Of a stretch of 38,204 bases of DNA, positions 34,101 through 38,204 are shown piece after piece. How positions within the stretch are numbered: the stretch's first letter is position 1; each line of letters opens with the position of its first letter. The position numbers were made by a program, and so were the translations under genes. Source of the DNA: Vulcanimicrobiia bacterium (GTDB lineage: Bacteria; Eremiobacterota; Eremiobacteria; Baltobacterales; Baltobacteraceae); NCBI GenBank assembly GCA_024281135.1, contig JAMXLG010000092.1, positions 1 through 38,204 of the forward strand, given 5' to 3'. The notes beneath the pieces are model-generated. The model was not told the origin of the DNA, made no database searches, and saw only the letters and a list, made by a program, of their open reading frames with translations.

Positions 34101-35437
34101 CCTTGCAGATCGTCCGCGGTGAGCTTATTGTCGCGCGCTTTGGTAACGAGATCCTGATACTTGTTGTAAAACGCGACGAAGTCCAGCGTGTCGGCATTCT
34201 TGATGACCGGCACGATGAGGAAACGCGTACCGTCTTTACGCTCCGCGTCAACCGCAAGTCCGAGATGAATGCCCGGTTCGATGCGTTGCGGCGCGCCGTT
34301 GTCGTCACGACGGAATGTGTAGGTAATAAACGGCAGTTCGCGCGCGGCGTGCACGAGCGCGTATGCGACGATGTGCGTGAATGAAATCTTCTCGCTGCGT
34401 CCAGCCGCTTTGATCGCGTTGTTCAGCTCTTTGCGGCGCGCATCCATCGCATCGACCGCGAGCGTACGGAAACTCGTCGCCGTTGGAATCGTCAGCGACT
34501 GTTCCATGTAGCCAGTGAGCGCGGCGGCAGGGCCCTTGAGCTGCGTAACCTTCGCGCCGGCCGGGACGGCCGGCATCGGCGGCAGCGTCGCACTCGCCGC
34601 CGCGGCCGGCTTGCGCTTCGCATTAGCGGCCTGCGCAACGACGTCGCCGCGAAGAATCATGCCGTCGGGGCCGCTTCCGCGCACAAGCGCGAGATCGAGG
34701 TCCCCTTTGCGCGCGATGCGGCGCGCTTGCGGTGACGCAACGACTTCGCCGCTCGCTCGTGCGGGCGGAGGCGCGACGGTTGCGGACGCGGGCGCTTTCG
34801 CGGCCGTGGGCGGCGTGACCGTGACGCTAGCAGCGGCGGATGGAACAGAGTTCGCGTCGAGTTCGGCAAGCTTAGCGCCGATCGCGACCGTATCACCGTC
34901 TTTTACCGTCAGTTGCGTTACGACGCCGGCGGTCGGCGCCGGAACTTCAACGTCGACTTTGTCCGTCGTGACGTCGACGATGGTGTCGCCTTCGTTGACG
35001 AAGTCGCCGGGCTTCACCCGGAACTCGACGATCGTCCCTTCGGTGACCGACTCGCCCATCTCGGGAAGCGTCACATCGACCAGCTTCGGCGGGCCCGCAG
35101 GCACAGCCGGCGAAGACGGCGCCGCGGCAGCGCTTGCTCCATTTGCAGAGGAAGCAGCCTTACCGTTGGTCTTCGCGCCATCACTCTTGAGAGTGGTGTC
35201 GATCTCGGCCAGCACGGCGCCGACACCGATAGTGTCGCCTTCGCCGCCGAAAATGTTGGTGATCACGCCCGAGGCCGTTGCCGGGACTTCGACATCGACT
35301 TTATCCGTCGTTACGTCGACCAAGGGATCACCCTCGGTCACGAAGTCGCCGACGCGTTTGCGCCATTCGACGATGGAGCCTTCGGTAACCGACTCGCCCA
35401 TCTCGGGGAGGGTCACTTTGACTACCGCGTCCGCCAC
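31145..35437 (-). CDS. Fused E2-E1 2-oxoglutarate dehydrogenase with two lipoyl domains
   Basis: One polypeptide of 1430 residues. Order: lipoyl domain 1 (5-80, modified Lys 46 in TDKVDVEVP), lipoyl domain 2 (119-195, Lys 160), Ala/Pro linkers, an E3-binding domain (232-268, [18 protein letters not shown]), an E2 succinyltransferase core (300-545, [16 protein letters not shown] with His 510), then complete E1o (about 570-1425). E1 motifs are [63 protein letters not shown] and [20 protein letters not shown]. It would carry out TCA-cycle oxidation of 2-oxoglutarate to succinyl-CoA with only E3 missing. Kgd/OdhA of Mycobacterium and Corynebacterium share the E2-E1 fusion but lack lipoyl and E3-binding domains. 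GTG 35437 has GGAG upstream. No E3 gene is in the window. Confidence 0.92.
   Translation of the reverse strand: [1430 protein letters not shown]
35038..35407 (-). repeat. Internal DNA repeat from lipoyl-domain duplication
   Basis: Segments 35038-35065 and 35380-35407 match at 27 of 28 bases ([10 protein letters not shown] coding), offset by 342 bases (114 codons), which is the spacing of the two lipoyl domains. The high DNA identity points to recent duplication or gene conversion. Confidence 0.75.
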
Positions 35438-35480
35438 GTTGATTTGTACTCCGTCCTACTGGGAAAAGAGCCGAGCCTCT

Positions 35481-35648
35481 ATGTTACGCCCGCTCTCAAC
35501 ACAGATGCTACGACCAGGGACGACATTCATCCCAGCGCAGTCAGTATTGGTCTACAAGGGCGCAGTTCAAGCGCCCGTTCTCTCTGAGGACGAAATCGAG
35601 GGCGCGACCAGCATTGGTCTCGGCGCTCTGATCGACGTCTACGCTTAG
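35481..35648 (+). CDS. Possible small protein, uncertain
   Basis: Open frame of 55 residues (ATG 35481) in the 207-base gap between the E2-E1 gene and the exporter gene. Its last part, SVLVYKGAVQAPVLSEDEIE followed by GATSIGLGALIDVYA, has plausible composition and reads as a small fold-like tail. It ends tail to tail with the exporter gene (four-base overlap), as real genes here often do. A clear ribosome site is lacking, and I recognise no family. The same stretch also forms the tail of a long open frame antisense to the lipoyl domains, which weakens the case. Confidence 0.25.
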   Translation: MLRPLSTQMLRPGTTFIPAQSVLVYKGAVQAPVLSEDEIEGATSIGLGALIDVYA

Positions 35649-36622
35649 CCGGTCGTTTTAAACAACGCGGATAGACCGAGACTCGCGGCAGAAATCGCGA
35701 CCCACAAGATCGCGCCGAGCGCAAGTGGACGCAGCCCCGCGCTTTTGATACGTGCGACGTCGGTGCCTAAGCCGACGCCCGCAAGCGCAACGACGATTGC
35801 GAAGAGCGCGAGCGTATGAATCGGCCCCTGCGCGACGGCCGGAATCAGATTAAACGAATTGAGCGTTGCGGCTGCCAAGAACCACAGGATGAACCACGGC
35901 ATGATGGCACGCCAGGGAACGTGCTTGCCGTCCTTGCGCAGTTTCTGCGCGCTGCGCAATCCGTAGAAGATCACAAGCGGGATAATCAACAGCGTTCGCG
36001 TGAGCTTGACGATGACCGCGTGCTGCCCGGCGTCATGGCCGTACGCGAAAGCTGCTGCAACAACCGAAGACGTGTCGTTGATGGCCGTACCGGCCCAAAG
36101 GCCGAACGCATCCTGCGACATTTGAAAGAGGTGGCCGAGCGGCGGAAACACGATCACCGCCACGACGTTGAAGAAAAAAATCGTGCCGAGCGCGTACGCG
36201 ATATCGGCTTGATCGGCTTCGATGACCGATGAAACCGCGGCAATGGCCGAGCCGCCGCAGATTGCGGTACCGACGCCGAGCAATCGTCTCAAGTCGCGAT
36301 CCAACCCAAAAGCGCGGCCAACGATGAACGCGAGTGCCATCACGATAACGAATGTGCCGAGCATCACGGGGAGCGATCGTCCACCGCCGGCAGCGATTTC
36401 GTTCAAGCTCAAACTCGCGCCGAGCAGAACGATCGACCACTGGAGCAGCGTCTTTCCGGAGAACGTGACACCGGGTTTCACGCTCTTGGGAATAGCGACG
36501 AACGATGCGATCAGTGCGCCGATGAGGATTGCGAACACCGGTGCACCGACGATCGGAAGAACTCTGCCGAGCGCCGTTGCAGCCAGCGCAATCACGACGC
36601 ACAGCAGAATTCCGATAATCAA
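35645..36622 (-). CDS. YeiH-family putative sulfate/anion exporter
   Basis: Membrane protein of 325 residues with about ten helices. It matches the YeiH/PF03601 family: VLPIVGAPVFAILIGALIA, TLLQWSIVLLGASLSLNEI (conserved hydrophobic-GAS block), LGVGTAICGGSAIAAVSSVI (the signature GTAICGxSA), GTIFFFNVVAVIVFPPLGH and WAGTAINDTSSVVAAA. Members are annotated as putative sulfate exporters, with the substrate inferred from context. The start is TTG 36622, ten bases after the cytochrome gene stop. It is the last gene of a three-gene run with the TsdA-like cytochrome and the DsrE-like protein, which suits sulfur-anion export. Confidence 0.88.
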   Translation of the reverse strand: MIIGILLCVVIALAATALGRVLPIVGAPVFAILIGALIASFVAIPKSVKPGVTFSGKTLLQWSIVLLGASLSLNEIAAGGGRSLPVMLGTFVIVMALAFIVGRAFGLDRDLRRLLGVGTAICGGSAIAAVSSVIEADQADIAYALGTIFFFNVVAVIVFPPLGHLFQMSQDAFGLWAGTAINDTSSVVAAAFAYGHDAGQHAVIVKLTRTLLIIPLVIFYGLRSAQKLRKDGKHVPWRAIMPWFILWFLAAATLNSFNLIPAVAQGPIHTLALFAIVVALAGVGLGTDVARIKSAGLRPLALGAILWVAISAASLGLSALFKTTG

Positions 36623-36632
36623 CGTGTTCCGA

Positions 36633-37475
36633 TCAGAAATAGCTCGCGGGTTGCGGTGACGGCGCGATCAAACGCGCCTTATCGAACTTAGGACGCGGAT
36701 GGGTGAGAACCCAAGCGGAAATGTCGTAGGCGTCTTGCAACGAGAGCGAACCCGGTGCATTTTGCGGCATATTGAAGCGCACGAACCCGGTCATGCGGTC
36801 GATATGCGCCATGCCGGCGCCGGTATTGAACGACGTCGGCCCCCACAGCGGCGGGAACGCTCCGTGGACGCCGGCGCCGTTGGCCTGATGGCAGGTCTGG
36901 CATTTTTGAGCGTAGAGCTGCCCGCCCCGCTTGACGTCCGGCGACGTGCTCGGCAGCGGAACAATGAAGCCGTCGTCACTCGCTTGTTTCGCGCCCACGG
37001 GAACGTTGCGCGAAAGATAGGCAATGTACGAAGCCATCGCGATCATCTCTTTGCTGCTATATGCGGGCGGAGTGCCGTTCATGCTGTACAGGAAGCACTG
37101 GGCGAGACGGTCCTGTAGCATGATGACGCGCTTTGCGCGTTTGTTCCATTGAGGAAACCGCCCGTAGGTGCCGACAAACGATCCGCCGCGCTTTACGGTG
37201 CCTACGCCGACATGACATGCTGCACACGACATATCCGAAACGACGTTCCGCGGCAGATATTTGTGCGGATCGGCAATAATGTCGTGACCGAGCTTGATCG
37301 AGGCGCCGACCGCTCCGGTCGGAAGCGCATTTGGGTCGTAGAGCGCCTGCTGCGACGTGGGAGAGGCTTGATCGCCGGCTGACGTCGTCGCTTTCGACGA
37401 GCAAGCCGCCGTCATTGCGACGGCGGCCAGCGCGAGCGCGACGACGAGCTTAGAACGTAAGCGCGGTATACGCAT
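36633..37475 (-). CDS. TsdA-like diheme cytochrome c lipoprotein (thiosulfate dehydrogenase candidate)
   Basis: Lipoprotein of 280 residues: signal and lipobox AVAMTAAC (Cys 25), then two c-type heme sites, CAACH (84-88) and CQTCH (192-196). RLAQCFLYSMNGTPP (124-137) strongly recalls TsdA, where a conserved Cys, here Cys 127, is an axial heme ligand; Met 236 in NMPQNAPG could serve heme 2. TsdA-type enzymes oxidise thiosulfate to tetrathionate (or reverse), passing electrons to the respiratory chain in the periplasm. ATG 37475 overlaps the upstream gene by 26 bases. A general electron carrier is the alternative, but the motif match favours TsdA. Confidence 0.8.
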   Translation of the reverse strand: MRIPRLRSKLVVALALAAVAMTAACSSKATTSAGDQASPTSQQALYDPNALPTGAVGASIKLGHDIIADPHKYLPRNVVSDMSCAACHVGVGTVKRGGSFVGTYGRFPQWNKRAKRVIMLQDRLAQCFLYSMNGTPPAYSSKEMIAMASYIAYLSRNVPVGAKQASDDGFIVPLPSTSPDVKRGGQLYAQKCQTCHQANGAGVHGAFPPLWGPTSFNTGAGMAHIDRMTGFVRFNMPQNAPGSLSLQDAYDISAWVLTHPRPKFDKARLIAPSPQPASYF

Positions 37476-38157
37476 AGTTGTATTGATGCTGCAGAACCGC
37501 CACGGTTGCTACCATCGACGGAACGACGACTGCTCCCGGGATGAGATGTGTAAGAATATCGTTCGCAACCTCCGTCGCGTTCGCGCCTGCAGCCGGTGCG
37601 CCCGGCTTGACGAGATTGCGCGCCTGTTCTTCAACGGCGGTGTGGCAGCACAAGAAGACGACGCCGCGTTTTTGCAGCATCTCGATCGACGTGTCTTGAT
37701 ACATGCCTTTCGGATCGTCAGGGCCGTCCTTTGTGTCGCCGGTTGACTTTGCTTTGACCCATTGATTCGATGCGATCGTCGCGCCGGTCTGTGGATCTTT
37801 CACTGCAAAGAAGTCGCCCAATTTGTATTTGTCCCAGAGGTAGTCGCTGTAATTCAGCGCAGCAGATGGACCGTGCGGAGCAAACGCAATCGTGACGTCG
37901 GACGGGCTGTACCCGAAACCGAAGGTCAACCCGTTGAGAGAGTTCTTGACATTCTGAAGCGCTTGCGGCTTGAATGCGATCTGCTCGAAGACCTGACGAA
38001 TTTGCCCGCGTCCGACGATCTGACGAAATGCGGCTTCATTGAAGTCGGCTTTCGTTTCGACGAAATGCGTGCCGCCCGGCACGCTCTCTGCGGTAGCAAT
38101 CCCGGAAGATGCCGCAACGGCCGATGCCGATGCGACGAGAAACGACGTACGATTCAC
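37450..38157 (-). CDS. Secreted DsrE-like protein, probable sulfur metabolism partner
   Basis: Protein of 235 residues exported by an N-terminal signal (TSFLVASASAVAASSGIATA). The body alternates strands and helices as in DsrE/TusD-type sulfur-handling folds: ALQNVKNSLNGLTFGFGYSP, VTIAFAPHGPSAALNYSDYL and EMLQKRGVVFLCCHTAVEEQ with Cys 170, Cys 171 and His 172, then HLIPGAVVVPSMVATVAVLQ. The CCH site may bind a sulfur or metal ligand. GTG 38157 is firmly supported by AGGAGG at 38165-38170, seven bases away. It is the first gene of the operon with the TsdA-like cytochrome and YeiH-type exporter. The DsrE assignment is moderate. Confidence 0.6.
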   Translation of the reverse strand: MNRTSFLVASASAVAASSGIATAESVPGGTHFVETKADFNEAAFRQIVGRGQIRQVFEQIAFKPQALQNVKNSLNGLTFGFGYSPSDVTIAFAPHGPSAALNYSDYLWDKYKLGDFFAVKDPQTGATIASNQWVKAKSTGDTKDGPDDPKGMYQDTSIEMLQKRGVVFLCCHTAVEEQARNLVKPGAPAAGANATEVANDILTHLIPGAVVVPSMVATVAVLQHQYNYAYTALTF

Positions 38158-38204
38158 CTCTATTCCTCCTTAGACGTAGCTGGGCGAAATCCGTAGGAGC
38201 GATA

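Noticed and set aside
34515..35480. Long Ser/Thr/Ala-rich open frame on the plus strand
   Set aside because: Mirror of the Ala/Pro/Val-rich lipoyl region of the E2-E1 gene; low complexity is a by-product. Only its last 55 codons fall outside that gene.

Overview
The window is GC-rich, gene-dense bacterial DNA with many GTG/TTG starts and many 4 to 30 base gene overlaps. I see no phage genes, transposases, integrases, tRNA, rRNA or CRISPR array. It looks like ordinary chromosome of a Gram-negative-type (diderm), hopanoid-making, probably aerobic bacterium. The diderm call rests on an Omp85-like barrel protein ending in Phe and several lipoproteins. The mix of hopanoid genes, an actinobacterial-style fused 2-oxoglutarate dehydrogenase and anaerobe-type lysine catabolism suggests a little-cultured phylum such as Eremiobacterota (WPS-2). 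That placement is an inference from gene content only.

Layout. (1) 1-5311 is an isoprenoid/hopanoid block. The minus strand carries a polyprenyl diphosphate synthase, type 2 IPP isomerase and the start of hpnC. The plus strand carries a ferritin-like di-iron protein, hpnK and hpnI. Together they cover precursor supply, squalene formation and the glucosamine head group of bacteriohopanetetrol. (2) 5308-9371, minus: an NTF2-like protein, a small membrane protein, a membrane alpha/beta hydrolase and an orphan peptide-type substrate-binding lipoprotein. (3) 9409-12442, plus: a lysine catabolism operon (Lrp-type regulator, 3,5-diaminohexanoate dehydrogenase, lysine 2,3-aminomutase) with a visible promoter, a palindromic operator candidate and a strong terminator. 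(4) 12402-13754, minus: small membrane or stress-type proteins, facing a SpoIIE-type phosphatase gene. (5) 14654-20909: envelope proteins, namely a PqaA-family secreted protein, an AI-2E family permease, a one-POTRA mini-Omp85 and a Pro/Gln/Ala-rich anchored protein. (6) 20978-30784: mixed metabolism, including a Na/Ca exchanger, thioesterase, adhesin-like protein, F420/NADP-type oxidoreductase, cytochrome P450, SUI1/YciH, LOG protein, SCP2 protein, prolyl oligopeptidase, an Asn/Gly/Tyr repeat protein, an iminopeptidase-like hydrolase and a DUF202 protein. (7) 30777-35437: a 1430-residue protein combining two lipoyl domains, an E3-binding domain, an E2 core and a complete 2-oxoglutarate dehydrogenase E1, followed by a carboxymuconolactone decarboxylase-like protein. 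(8) 35645-38157, minus: a sulfur-type operon of a DsrE-like secreted protein, a TsdA-like diheme cytochrome c lipoprotein and a YeiH-type exporter.

The items most worth a second look are the lipoyl-containing E2-E1 fusion, the DsrE-like/TsdA-like/YeiH operon, the di-iron protein overlapping hpnK, and the type 2 IPP isomerase whose conserved N-terminus extends upstream of any usable start codon. All functional calls come from reading motifs by eye; no database search was run.
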